DNA of 64,000 nt from Porphyrobacter sp. GA68. Its GTDB lineage: Bacteria; Pseudomonadota; Alphaproteobacteria; Sphingomonadales; Sphingomonadaceae. Under the pieces are notes generated by a model, which ran no database searches, was not told the origin of the DNA, and saw only the letters and a list, made by a program, of their open reading frames with translations. Below are positions 9,720 to 18,168 of the stretch, piece by piece. The DNA lies in contig NZ_JAKQYJ010000002.1 of the NCBI RefSeq assembly GCF_022605525.1, forward strand, positions 124,001 through 188,000, in the 5' to 3' direction. Positions within the stretch are counted from its first letter, which is position 1, and each line of letters begins with the position of its first letter. The translations under genes were made by a program, and so were the position numbers.

Positions 9720-11012
9720 ATGATGCTCTCGCTTCCCCCTATCTTCAGGCCGCTTCAGCGCGGTCGCTACCTGCTTTTCGCAGGGCTCGCCGTACTCGGC
9801 ATCCTGTTGTGCGCCGCGGTCCTGCTGGCGCAGGTCGGCGGGGATCGCGGCATCGCGCCAGTGGCGGTGACGACCGATATCGAGGTCGGCGGAATACAGG
9901 TGAACGTGCGCGGCGACAGCCCGGAAGCAGCCCGGGTAGCCGGCTGGCGAGAGGCGCAGCAGCTTGCGTGGAAAAAGATCGGCGGACCTGACCTGCCCGA
10001 TTCGCAGCTGGAGAGCCTTGTTTCCGCCATCATCATCGAGGAGGAGCGGATCGGCCCGCGCCGCTACATCGCCACCCTGGGCGTGATCTTCGACCGACAG
10101 CGCGCCGGGCGTCTGCTGGGAGAAGCAGGGCAGCTCGCCAAATCGCCGCCAATGCTCGTAATTCCGGTGACGCTCTCTGCGGGAACCGCAACGACATTCG
10201 AGATGCGCAATGCATGGCAACGCGCCTGGGCGGAGTTTCAGCCGGGCAGCAGCAGGATCGACTACGTCCGTCCGTCTGGTGCGGGTGGGCAGTCGTTGCT
10301 GATCAACTACGGCCAGGCCGAGCGGCGCAGCCGTTACTGGTGGCGCAATATCCTGGACCAGTTCTCCGCTTCCGGAGTGGTCATCCCGATGGTGCGGCTC
10401 AATCATCTGTTCCCCGGCGGCCCGGTGGAGGGGGAATTCACTGCCCGCTTTGGCCCTGACAACCGCTATCTCGACAGCTTCCGCCTGCAAGTGGATCGAC
10501 CCGAACAGCTGCCGGCCATGCTGGCGCAGGCCGTGCGCCGCTTTGACCAGATCTATACGCAGGCGTTCAATGCAGGTCTTCTGGGGGTCGACCCAACTCT
10601 GGCCTTGCAGGGAGGCGAAATCGACCCGGGACTGCGCCGCCTGATGGAGATCGGCGAACAGTTGCGCGCGGCGGAGCGGCAGCGAAATGTCGCGGCGCAA
10701 GCGGCGGAGCCTGCCGCCACTCCTGCCGCCACGCCAACGCCGGCGGCGCCCGCTCCGACCGCCGAACCCGCTGTGGTCAGCGTGGTGACAGTCCAGTTCG
10801 CCACACCGGACGCTGGCAGCGTCGATGCGATTTTGGGCGCGGTGCGGAGCATTCCGCAGGTTCGATCAGCAACGACCCGCAGCCTTGCGCTGGGCGGTAC
10901 GTCGGCAATGACGGTGCAGTTCACCGGCAACCCCACAGCCCTGATCGATGCCTTGCGCGAACGGGGTTTCACCGTGCAGCAGGGCGGATCGGTGCTGACG
11001 ATCAGCCGGTGA
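9720..11012 (+). CDS. DUF2066-like membrane-anchored protein with C-terminal ferredoxin-like region
   Basis: The predicted protein has 430 residues from the ATG at 9720; an ATG 45 bases upstream is in frame. A signal anchor (YLLFAGLAVLGILLCAAVLLAQ) is followed by a globular region with VNVRGDSPEAARVAGWREAQQLAWKKI and later GVIFDRQRAGRLLGE. An Ala/Pro linker (about 350-365) precedes a roughly 75-residue beta-alpha-beta tail resembling heavy-metal-associated-type folds, but I see no CxxC. The position between purM and an hda-like gene matches that of DUF2066 genes in pseudomonads, so I infer homology. The reaction, if any, is unknown. It overlaps the next gene by 4 bases (GTGA). Confidence 0.65.
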   Translation: MMLSLPPIFRPLQRGRYLLFAGLAVLGILLCAAVLLAQVGGDRGIAPVAVTTDIEVGGIQVNVRGDSPEAARVAGWREAQQLAWKKIGGPDLPDSQLESLVSAIIIEEERIGPRRYIATLGVIFDRQRAGRLLGEAGQLAKSPPMLVIPVTLSAGTATTFEMRNAWQRAWAEFQPGSSRIDYVRPSGAGGQSLLINYGQAERRSRYWWRNILDQFSASGVVIPMVRLNHLFPGGPVEGEFTARFGPDNRYLDSFRLQVDRPEQLPAMLAQAVRRFDQIYTQAFNAGLLGVDPTLALQGGEIDPGLRRLMEIGEQLRAAERQRNVAAQAAEPAATPAATPTPAAPAPTAEPAVVSVVTVQFATPDAGSVDAILGAVRSIPQVRSATTRSLALGGTSAMTVQFTGNPTALIDALRERGFTVQQGGSVLTISR

Positions 11013-11641
11013 ACGGTCCGGGAGCCGCTCGCGTGCAGCTGGCACTGCCACTACTCGACGCCGGCGAGGATGCTTCACGGATCGTCTTGGGAGCGGCGAA
11101 TACTGCGGCGGTTCAGGCGCTAGCCAAGCCCTCTGCGTGGCCGTTCGGGACCGCCATCCTCGCCGGACCGCCGCGTTCGGGCAAGTCGCTGCTCGGCCGA
11201 TGGTTCGCCGCGCGGCATCCTGCCGCCGAAGTGGTGGACGAGGCGGAGCACGTACCGGAGGTCGACCTGTTCCACATATGGAACCGCGTGCAGGAGCGTG
11301 GCCACCCCCTGTTGCTGATCACCGGTGACGAGGTGTGGCAAGTCAGCCTTGCCGACCTGCGGTCACGTCTCGCGTCCGCGCTTCACCTCGCGGTGGAACT
11401 TCCGGATGACGCGATGCTGGCAAGTCTGATCGATCTTCATGCCGAACGCCGCCGCCTTGTATTGGGCGAGGGCGCCGCTACCTATCTCGCAGCGCGGATA
11501 CGCCGCAGCTATGCCGCCGCGGAAACGGTGGTGGCCGAAATCGACCGGCTCAGCCTGCAACGCAAGCTTGCGCCCACCCGGGCGATCTGGCGGGAAGCAC
11601 TGGAGGCGTTGGAACAGCCGGAGCAGTCGCGGCTTTGCTGA
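11009..11641 (+). CDS. hda: Hda/DnaA-like AAA+ replication regulator
   Basis: This 210-residue protein resembles the DnaA AAA+ module without its DNA-binding domain. The Walker A is degenerate but readable (ILAGPPRSGKSLLGRWFA). The Walker B region is VVDEAEHV, and sensor-like segments follow (LITGDEVWQVSLADLRSRLAS; LHAERRRLVLGEGAATYLAARIRRSYAAAETVVAEIDRLSL). Hda with the sliding clamp stimulates ATP hydrolysis on DnaA and limits re-initiation. The start is GTG in a GTGA overlap with the preceding gene. Confidence 0.82.
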   Translation: MNGPGAARVQLALPLLDAGEDASRIVLGAANTAAVQALAKPSAWPFGTAILAGPPRSGKSLLGRWFAARHPAAEVVDEAEHVPEVDLFHIWNRVQERGHPLLLITGDEVWQVSLADLRSRLASALHLAVELPDDAMLASLIDLHAERRRLVLGEGAATYLAARIRRSYAAAETVVAEIDRLSLQRKLAPTRAIWREALEALEQPEQSRLC

Positions 11642-11671
11642 GTTGAAGGCAGGAGGGTTGTTGTAGAGACC

Positions 11672-12361
11672 ATGTTCGATCGACTCCGCCTGTACCTCGA
11701 TTCCATCCGCGCGCGAGATCCTGCGCCGCGATCACGATGGGAGGTGCTGCTGTATCCCGGCGTTTTGGCGCTTGGCCTGCATCGCGTCGCTCACTGGCTG
11801 TTCGAGGCGGAGTTGTTCTTCCTTGCGCGGTTCGTCAATCACCTGTCGCGTTTCCTCACTGCTATCGACATCCATCCTGGCGCCCGCATCGGGCGAAACT
11901 TCTTCGTCGATCATGGCTTCACCGTAATCGGCGAAACGGCGGAGATCGGCGACGATGTGACGATTTATCAGAACGTCACCTTGGGCGGAACCAACCCCGC
12001 GAACGGCATCGCCGGCAAGCGGCACCCGACTATCGGCGACGGTGTGATCATCGGGTCTGGCGCACAAGTGATCGGTCCCATCGTGGTCGGTCGGCGCGCG
12101 CGCATCGGGGCCAATGCCGTGGTGCTCGACGACGTGCCCGACGGCGCTACAATGGTGGGTTTCAAGGCGCGTTCGACGCTTGTTCCGGTGGAAACCTACA
12201 TGCGCGGTTTCATGCCATACGGAACCCCGTGCGACGAGCCGGGCGAACCTAGGAGGGGTAAGCTGGAGGATCTCGAACAGGAGGTTGCGGCTTTGCGCGC
12301 CGAACTGGCGGCGCTGCGTTCTGAGCAGGCGAGCACGCGCCGCAGCGGGACGGATAATTGA
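11672..12361 (+). CDS. cysE: Serine O-acetyltransferase
   Basis: This 229-residue left-handed beta-helix enzyme makes O-acetylserine from serine and acetyl-CoA, the first step of cysteine synthesis. The N-terminal helices (ALGLHRVAHWLFEAELFFLARFV) precede hexapeptide repeats IHPGARIGRNFFVDHG...VIGETAEIGDDVTIYQNVTLGG, then KRHPTIGDGVIIGSGAQVIG. The length and short N-terminus fit the EpsC-type form. A charged coiled-coil tail (LEDLEQEVAALRAELAALRSEQ) is an added C-terminal feature. The TGA overlaps the next ATG by one base. Confidence 0.93.
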   Translation: MFDRLRLYLDSIRARDPAPRSRWEVLLYPGVLALGLHRVAHWLFEAELFFLARFVNHLSRFLTAIDIHPGARIGRNFFVDHGFTVIGETAEIGDDVTIYQNVTLGGTNPANGIAGKRHPTIGDGVIIGSGAQVIGPIVVGRRARIGANAVVLDDVPDGATMVGFKARSTLVPVETYMRGFMPYGTPCDEPGEPRRGKLEDLEQEVAALRAELAALRSEQASTRRSGTDN

Positions 12362-12720
12362 TGCTGGGCAGCGGCCCAGGCGGCGCGACCATCCTGCCTT
12401 TTCAGCCAGCCCGTGACGGGCAGGTCGGTTTTACCCGCGAGGAACTGACCCGCATCCTTGACCTCTACGGCCGCATGGTGGCCGGCGGCGTGTGGCGGGA
12501 TTACGCGATGGACTTCACGCGGGACGCAGCCAGCTTTTCCGCCTTTCGCCGCACTGCGGAGCGACCACAGGCGCGGGTTGAAAAGCGGCCCGCCAACCGT
12601 AGCCGGCAGGGCATGTGGACCCTGTTCGGCGAACACGGTCAGGTGTTGAAGCGCGGGCATGAACTGTCCGGTGTGCTGGCCCCGATGGAGCGACGACTGG
12701 TCAAGCTGGTCGATGATTAG
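12361..12720 (+). CDS. DUF2794 family protein
   Basis: This 119-residue protein is alphaproteobacterial in distribution. Its core FTREELTRILDLYGRMVAGGVWRDYAMDF...FSAFRRTAERPQARVEKRP is characteristic of DUF2794. It has no signal peptide or membrane segment, so it is probably cytoplasmic. It starts at the ATG sharing its A with the cysE stop codon, implying coupled translation. Function is unknown. Confidence 0.85.
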   Translation: MLGSGPGGATILPFQPARDGQVGFTREELTRILDLYGRMVAGGVWRDYAMDFTRDAASFSAFRRTAERPQARVEKRPANRSRQGMWTLFGEHGQVLKRGHELSGVLAPMERRLVKLVDD

Positions 12721-13889
12721 GCGGATAATCCAGCCGGAGGGAATGGCGGGACTGTGGCAGGCGGAACGACCTCCTGCCAAACAGCGGGCAAACCTGCCAC
12801 CAGCCGCGAGCGCAGCGGAGTCCAGAACGCCGACAGCGTCAGCAGCGCCGAACCGATCACCAGCGCGGTGAGCGCGAAGTTCAACTCGACCGCCCCGAAG
12901 CGGTCGAACAGGAACCCCAGTGCCACCAGCACATAGGCCAGCGCCGATACCAACAGGGCGCGCCGGTCGATAACGAGAGCGACCAGACCGAACAGCACAT
13001 AGATCGCCACGACCACCACTGCTACGCCGACGCCGACTTCATCTCCGCCATCCATGATGCCGAGCGAGTAGAAGATCGGGTGCGCGATCATCGGTGCGGC
13101 CAGCAGGTGCAGCCAGAAGGCAACGTCGCTGCGCCGCGTGGTCCGCTCCCGGTCGGACATGTCCCACCGCATGGCGAAGGCGAAAATGGCGAGGCCGGCG
13201 ACGAATACGAGCCACAGGGCGACGGTGCCGGAGTTCTCGACACCGGCAGCCTCAAGACCGGCGATAATCAAAAACAGTACCGTGACAGCCAGCGCGCCGA
13301 CCCCTGCCGCGACCGTGATCGGCACCATGAAGCGCCGCCAGTGCAGCCATGCCGCTCCCGCCGTAATCAGTCCGGCAACGGAGATGAGCAGTGCTCCGGC
13401 GGCCGCGTTGTCGTTCTGCACCAGAACGTCGCCCAACCCGAAGAGCGCCGCGAATACCCCGCCCGTGAAGGCGAGCAGGAGCAGGATGGACGGCAGGGCC
13501 ATCCGCCGCCGCCGGGTGAACACTTCCGCCAGCGGCCAGGCGGTCGCGGCCACGAGCAAGCCGGAGAACAGCCGGCTCATCCCGGAGTTGTAGGCGTTCT
13601 GCTGCGCCCACAGGCCCATCGCTGCGTTGCTCGCGCCCGGTGGGGGAAACTCAGGCGCCGGAGCGAACACGCCTGCCAACGCCTGCCCGATCGCACCCGC
13701 CGCGACCAGCATGATGACGATGGCGATGGCCACGAAGATGTCGTTGAAGCTGTTGACGAGGCGGAAACTTTCCTCGTCGCTGCGCGGCATGGCGCGCACA
13801 CTCGTCATGTGCGCGCGGAAGGCCGCGGCCGCATCGGGGCTCAAAGCCCCTGCGGCCACCGCCGAGTTGATGTCGTCGTCGCTGTACAT
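12717..13889 (-). CDS. Polytopic integral membrane protein of unknown function
   Basis: This 390-residue protein starts with a soluble N-terminal 60 residues (SDDDINSAVAAGALSPDAAAAFRAHM) resembling a short helical domain. About ten or eleven hydrophobic segments follow, including IFVAIAIVIMLVAAGAIGQALAG and VAVVVVAIYVLFGLVALVI. No transporter signature is visible. The stop codon overlaps that of DUF2794 on the opposite strand. The gene is alone on its strand here; no function can be inferred. Confidence 0.75.
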   Translation of the reverse strand: MYSDDDINSAVAAGALSPDAAAAFRAHMTSVRAMPRSDEESFRLVNSFNDIFVAIAIVIMLVAAGAIGQALAGVFAPAPEFPPPGASNAAMGLWAQQNAYNSGMSRLFSGLLVAATAWPLAEVFTRRRRMALPSILLLLAFTGGVFAALFGLGDVLVQNDNAAAGALLISVAGLITAGAAWLHWRRFMVPITVAAGVGALAVTVLFLIIAGLEAAGVENSGTVALWLVFVAGLAIFAFAMRWDMSDRERTTRRSDVAFWLHLLAAPMIAHPIFYSLGIMDGGDEVGVGVAVVVVAIYVLFGLVALVIDRRALLVSALAYVLVALGFLFDRFGAVELNFALTALVIGSALLTLSAFWTPLRSRLVAGLPAVWQEVVPPATVPPFPPAGLSA

Positions 13890-13950
13890 AACCCGCCCCG
13901 GCTGTTCTGGAGCGACGCTATGCCAGGTGTCTTACCCTGTCAATACGGCT

Positions 13951-14859
13951 CTAAGCGGCTCCAGCTGTCTGCATGGCCTTGAGGATCGCGCCCGACTGTT
14001 CCGCGCCCGATTGCGGCGCGTGGAGGTTCTCCTGCGCGCTGATGCGGTCCCAGTGCGCAGCGAAGCCTTCAACCGTCCGCTCACCTTCGGGCAGGAACAC
14101 CGCGTCGTTCATCACCACCCAGGCTGAATGGTAGCCGCCCGCGCCTGCCCCGACGATGGCGTTCGTGGGTGCATCCTCGCTGACGAGGTAGAGGGCGGCG
14201 GGCACCACATTTTCCGGACCGAACAGCTTGAACGCCTGTTCCGGGAACAGATCCTCGGTCATCCGCGTGCCCGCCACCGGGGCCAGCGTGTTGACCTTGA
14301 TGTTGTTCTTCGCGCCTTCGAGGTAGAGCGTCTTGGTCAGCCCGGCGAGACCCAGCTTGGCCGCGCCATAGTTCGCCTGACCGAAGTTGCCGAACAGGCC
14401 GGTCGACGACGACGTCATGAGGATGCGGCCATAGCTTTGCTCGCGCATCGTTTCCCAGCACGCCTTGGTGGCGTAAGCGGAGCCGAGCAGATGGACGCGC
14501 ACCACGAACTCGAAGTCCTGCGGCGTCATCTTGGCAAAGCTCTTGTCGCGCAGGACCCCGGCATTGTTGATGAGGATATGGACACCGCCCCAGCGGTCCT
14601 TCGCCTCGGCAACCATCGCCTCCATCTGGTCGTATTCGGTGACGGATGCACCGTTGGCGATGGCCTCGCCGCCGGCCCCCTCGATTTCAGCCACAACCTG
14701 CGCCGCCGCGTCGGACGTGCCGGTGCCGTCGCGCGATCCGCCCAGGTCGTTCACCACGACCTTTGCCCCGCGCCGAGCCAGTTCCAGCGCATAGGCACGG
14801 CCAAGCCCGCCGCCTGCTCCGGTGACGATGGCGACCTTGCCGCTGAAGTCGATGCTCAT
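13951..14859 (-). CDS. Short-chain dehydrogenase/reductase, HSD17B4-like
   Basis: This 302-residue NAD(P)-dependent oxidoreductase has the Rossmann motif TGAGGGLGRAYALELA near residue 14, NNAGVLRD, and the catalytic Ser-Tyr-Lys set SSSTGLFGNFGQANYGAAK. The sequence DLGGSRDGTG and the length resemble the dehydrogenase part of peroxisomal multifunctional enzyme type 2 and bacterial (R)-3-hydroxyacyl-CoA dehydrogenases, suggesting acyl-CoA or steroid side-chain oxidation. The start at 14859 has GAGGA upstream; the longer frame to 14937 is not needed. gph is 47 bases upstream on the same strand. Confidence 0.87.
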   Translation of the reverse strand: MSIDFSGKVAIVTGAGGGLGRAYALELARRGAKVVVNDLGGSRDGTGTSDAAAQVVAEIEGAGGEAIANGASVTEYDQMEAMVAEAKDRWGGVHILINNAGVLRDKSFAKMTPQDFEFVVRVHLLGSAYATKACWETMREQSYGRILMTSSSTGLFGNFGQANYGAAKLGLAGLTKTLYLEGAKNNIKVNTLAPVAGTRMTEDLFPEQAFKLFGPENVVPAALYLVSEDAPTNAIVGAGAGGYHSAWVVMNDAVFLPEGERTVEGFAAHWDRISAQENLHAPQSGAEQSGAILKAMQTAGAA

Positions 14860-14906
14860 GCTGTGATCCTCGTGCTGGTTGAAATGTTGCCGCGGCAGGT
14901 GCCAAA

Positions 14907-15599
14907 TTACACGGTGGAGCGCAACCGGGCGGGCCATTGTTCCAGCAGCGCGGGCAATTCACCGAACGAACCGATCACCGCATCCGCCCCCAGCTCGTGC
15001 GGCGGCCTGTCGCAATAACCGTACGCGGTCGCAATCACCGGCACTCCGGCCGCCCGCGCCGCCATGACGTCGTAGCTTGAATCACCCACAAAGACGAAGC
15101 GTTCCCCGCCGCAAGCCTTGACCGCGGCCAGTAGGGGGTCTGGCGCGGGTTTTGCCCGGCCTTTGCCAAGCGTATCTCCCCCGATGATCGCGGCGAAGCG
15201 GCCTGCCAGGCCAAGTCGGGTCAGAATGTCGCGGGCGAAGCTCTCGAACTTGTTGGTGACGACTGCCATGCGCAGCCCGCCCGCCGCCAGAGCGTCAAGC
15301 ACGTTCTCAACCTGAGGATAGGGGCGGGTATGTACCGCATTGTGTTCCGCGTAAAAAGCCAGCAGCAGCTTGTAGAGACGGCGAAACTCTTCCTGCGACA
15401 CGCCACCGCGTTCCTCCAGCGCGCGGGCGAGCATCAGCTTGGCGCCGCCGCCGATCAGGCTTTCTATATGAGCCACGGGGACGGGTGCAAAGCCGCCGGC
15501 CTCCAGCGCGTGATTGACTGCCGCGCCCAGATCCTGATGCGTGTCGAGCAGCGTGCCGTCGAGGTCGAAACCGACAGCGTCGAAGTGGAAAAGCGCCAT
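14907..15599 (-). CDS. gph: HAD-family phosphoglycolate phosphatase
   Basis: This 230-residue haloacid dehalogenase-type hydrolase removes phosphate from 2-phosphoglycolate. Motif I is FDLDGTLLDT (near residue 11), motif II is VVTNK, the motif III lysine is in KPAPDPLL, and motif IV is GDSSYDVMAARAAG. A helical cap domain lies between motifs I and II. A start at the ATG at 15599 gives the usual Gph length. The frame stays open far upstream on this strand through the glmU antisense, but that extension is not coding. Confidence 0.88.
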   Translation of the reverse strand: MALFHFDAVGFDLDGTLLDTHQDLGAAVNHALEAGGFAPVPVAHIESLIGGGAKLMLARALEERGGVSQEEFRRLYKLLLAFYAEHNAVHTRPYPQVENVLDALAAGGLRMAVVTNKFESFARDILTRLGLAGRFAAIIGGDTLGKGRAKPAPDPLLAAVKACGGERFVFVGDSSYDVMAARAAGVPVIATAYGYCDRPPHELGADAVIGSFGELPALLEQWPARLRSTV

Positions 15600-15680
15600 G
15601 TGCCGACATGAACTGGAGCAAGGCGCTTCAAACCGCAAGCGAATGGTGGCAAGGGCGCGGGCGAACACAAGGAATGCCGG

Positions 15681-17051
15681 ATGCCTGACACAGACCGCCC
15701 CTTTGCCGCCGTGATCCTCGCCGCGGGCAAGGGCACCAGAATGAAGAGCGATGTGCACAAGGTGCTGCACCCGATCGCGGGGCGGCCGATGTTGCGTCAC
15801 CTTCTGGCGGCGGTGGACACGCTTGCCCCGGCACGCAAGGTCGTTGTGGTTGGCGCAGGGCGCGAGCAGATCGAGGCAGCGGTTGCGAGCGAGGCGGCCG
15901 TGTGCGTGCAGGAACCGCAGCTTGGCACAGGCCACGCGGTGCAGCAGGCACGCGCGCAGCTGGACGGGTTCGCCGGCGACCTGCTGATCCTGTACGGCGA
16001 TGTGCCGTTTGTCCGGCCCGATACGATGCGCGGGATGCTGAACCGGCTGCGGCAGGATGATCGGCCCGCCGCCGTGGTGCTGGGGTTTGAACCTGCTGAT
16101 CCGCTCGCTTACGGGCGAGTGATCGCCGATGCAGCGGGCGGCATTTCCCGCATGGTCGAGTACAAGGACGCGAACGAGGAAGAGCGAGCCTGCCGCCTGT
16201 GCAATTCGGGTTTGCTCGCGGCGCGGGCGGAAGACCTGTTCGCCCTGCTTGACCGGGTGGGCAACGATAACGCCCAGGGCGAATACTACTTGCCCGACGT
16301 GGTCAACATCGCTCTGGCAGAGGGGCGCACGGCCGCAGTGGTGCGGACGGATGACGAGGGCGAAGTTGCCGGCATCAACAGCCGGGCGGAACTCGCGGCG
16401 GCGGAGGCCCTGTGGCAGGCGGACCGGCGCGAGGCAGCGATGGCGCAGGGTGTGACGCTGCGCGCGCCAGAAACAGTGTTCTTCAGCTGGGACACGCAAT
16501 TGGGGCGGGATGTGACGGTCGAGCAGAATGTGGTGTTCGGCCCGGGCGTTACCGTCGCGGACGGCGCGATCATCCGCGCCTTCAGTCACCTGGAAGGTGC
16601 GCAGGTGGGCGAACGCTGCGAAGTCGGTCCCTTTGCCCGTCTGCGTCCGGGCGCGGTTCTGAAGCAGGGCAGCCGGATCGGCAACTTCGTCGAGATGAAG
16701 AAAGCCGTGCTTGGGGAAGGCGCAAAGGCCAACCATCTCACCTATCTGGGCGATGCGGATGTCGGTGCGGGCGCGAACATCGGGGCGGGCACGATCACCT
16801 GCAACTACGACGGTTACTTCAAGTACCGGACCATCATAGGTGAGCGGGCTTTCATCGGCTCGAATTCTGCACTTATCGCCCCGGTCCGGATCGGCGCAGA
16901 CGCGATCGTGGCGGCCGGCAGTGCCGTCAGTCGCGATGTGGCCGATGGCGAATTGCGCATGGTTCGGGCGGAGCAGCTGGTAAAACCCGGCTGGGCGGAC
17001 CGGTTCCACGACACGATGAAGCGCAAAAAGGCGGAAAAGAAGGTTGGTTGA
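15681..17051 (+). CDS. glmU: Bifunctional GlcNAc-1-P uridyltransferase / GlcN-1-P acetyltransferase
   Basis: This 456-residue enzyme makes UDP-GlcNAc for peptidoglycan and lipid A. The N-terminal nucleotidyltransferase starts with LAAGKGTRMKSDVHKVLHPI; LYGDVPF and GEYYLPDVVNIAL follow. The C-terminal half is a left-handed beta helix with GPFARLRPGAVLKQGSRIGN and the acetyltransferase segment NHLTYLGDADVGAGANIGAG. AAGGA seven bases before the ATG supports the start. It overlaps a small HNH gene at its 3' end and is divergent from gph. Confidence 0.97.
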   Translation: MPDTDRPFAAVILAAGKGTRMKSDVHKVLHPIAGRPMLRHLLAAVDTLAPARKVVVVGAGREQIEAAVASEAAVCVQEPQLGTGHAVQQARAQLDGFAGDLLILYGDVPFVRPDTMRGMLNRLRQDDRPAAVVLGFEPADPLAYGRVIADAAGGISRMVEYKDANEEERACRLCNSGLLAARAEDLFALLDRVGNDNAQGEYYLPDVVNIALAEGRTAAVVRTDDEGEVAGINSRAELAAAEALWQADRREAAMAQGVTLRAPETVFFSWDTQLGRDVTVEQNVVFGPGVTVADGAIIRAFSHLEGAQVGERCEVGPFARLRPGAVLKQGSRIGNFVEMKKAVLGEGAKANHLTYLGDADVGAGANIGAGTITCNYDGYFKYRTIIGERAFIGSNSALIAPVRIGADAIVAAGSAVSRDVADGELRMVRAEQLVKPGWADRFHDTMKRKKAEKKVG

Positions 17052-17316
17052 AGAACCGGACCTGATCTGCTGGCTGTGCGAGCGGCCGTTGGGCGAGTCG
17101 GTCCAATGGCATCATCCTGTCCCGAAGGCAAAGAAAGGCAAGGTGAAGGTACCGGTCCATCCGATCTGCCACAAAACGATACACAAGCTGTTTACAAACG
17201 CGCAACTGGCGCGGACGGGGCAAGATCGCGCAAGCCTGCTCAAAGATGACGAACTTGCAAAGTTCATAAACTGGATCAAGACGAAGCCGTCTGATTTTGA
17301 CGCGCCGGTCCGGTGA
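17044..17316 (+). CDS. Small HNH-like zinc protein
   Basis: This 90-residue protein begins at TTG inside the end of glmU; no ATG or GTG exists before the motif and an in-frame stop lies nine codons upstream. CWLCERPL, then VQWHHPVPK, then HPICHKTIHKLF make a Cys2...His-His...Cys-His arrangement typical of HNH endonuclease folds. Whether it cuts DNA is uncertain: the family is common in sphingomonads as a lone small gene. The tail is Lys-rich. Confidence 0.7.
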   Translation: MVEEPDLICWLCERPLGESVQWHHPVPKAKKGKVKVPVHPICHKTIHKLFTNAQLARTGQDRASLLKDDELAKFINWIKTKPSDFDAPVR

Positions 17317-17349
17317 CCCCCCGGTTGTGCATTCATTTCTGTTGCAAAT

Positions 17350-17368
17350 TTGTCCGCTGCTGGGACAA
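17350..17368. promoter_or_regulatory. Inverted repeat upstream of the PEP-CTERM gene
   Basis: TTGTCC and GGACAA form a perfect 6-base inverted repeat with a 7-base spacer, about 60 bases before the PEP-CTERM start. A dyad of this size can bind a dimeric regulator. No known consensus is matched, and no sigma-54 GG/GC pair is visible. Confidence 0.35.
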
Positions 17369-17427
17369 GGAAAATTGGTTACCGGAACCTTAATGGACTC
17401 TGCTACTTGTCCTGATATTAGAACGGT

Positions 17428-18168
17428 ATGGCAGCACTCCTTCCCTCAACTGCACGTGGCAGATACGGCTTGTTGACAGGCATCATTCTGCTTGCTGCCG
17501 TGGCAGCCTTGATTATCCAGCGGAATGCTGGCGATGGTGCCGGGCTTTTTGGCTCGGACTGGTTTGGTTCCGGTTCGCCACAAGCCGCTGCTGGTGCAGG
17601 TGATGGATCGCTGACCGGCTTCAGCGCGGTGGACAATGTCCTTGGCGCTCTGATCGGCCGCTCTCCCGGAGAGCGAACCGTCGGCGTTTCCGGCAAGGGG
17701 AAGGGTCCGGCACGACCCTATCGCTATGCCCGCAGCCCCGTGGGACAGGCCCTTCGCGACACGTTCAATTCGCCAGTCGGGGCAAGCCGGGTAATCGATG
17801 ACCGGCCATCCCCGGCCGCGGGACCGGGTATCTTCCTCCCCGACACGGCGGCAGCGCCTGGCCGTCCGGGCCTGCTCCTGCCGACCTTTCCTGAGGGCGG
17901 CGGCATCACTGGACCGGGTGGCGGGTTCTTCGTTCCACCGGGCGGCTTTTCCATAGGTGGTGGCGGTGGCGTGCCGCCCGAAGTGCCTCCAGTGGTCCCG
18001 CCGATTGTGCCTCCTGTGGTTCCTCCGATCAATCCGCCGCCTCCTGTGGCGCCGATCCCGGAACCGGCCACATGGCTCACCATGCTGCTCGGCATGACCG
18101 CCATTGGCCTGTTCCTCCGCTCGGGCAAGGCGGCGCGGACCGGCAGGATCGCCTCATCATTCGAATGA
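17428..18168 (+). CDS. PEP-CTERM sorted surface protein
   Basis: This 246-residue protein has an N-terminal membrane segment (GLLTGIILLAAVAALIIQ), a low-complexity Gly/Pro/Ala body, a short VPP-rich stretch (PPVVPPIVPPVVPP), and then IPEPATWLTMLLGM plus a basic RSGKAARTGR end. PEP, hydrophobic helix and Arg cluster are the sorting signal read by exosortase in exopolysaccharide-making bacteria. No exosortase is in the window. Cargo role unknown. Its TGA is overlapped by the ATG of the L,D-transpeptidase gene (ATGA), so expression is coupled to a cell-wall enzyme. Confidence 0.8.
   Translation: MAALLPSTARGRYGLLTGIILLAAVAALIIQRNAGDGAGLFGSDWFGSGSPQAAAGAGDGSLTGFSAVDNVLGALIGRSPGERTVGVSGKGKGPARPYRYARSPVGQALRDTFNSPVGASRVIDDRPSPAAGPGIFLPDTAAAPGRPGLLLPTFPEGGGITGPGGGFFVPPGGFSIGGGGGVPPEVPPVVPPIVPPVVPPINPPPPVAPIPEPATWLTMLLGMTAIGLFLRSGKAARTGRIASSFE

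Noticed and set aside
14907-17009. 700-residue minus-strand frame extending gph through the glmU antisense
   Set aside because: Only the last 230 residues match a HAD phosphatase; the extension is opposite glmU and lacks any domain.
17975-18060. Repeats encoding VPP units considered as a CRISPR-like or satellite array
   Set aside because: They are in-frame codons for a Pro-Val linker of the PEP-CTERM protein, with no conserved spacer pattern.
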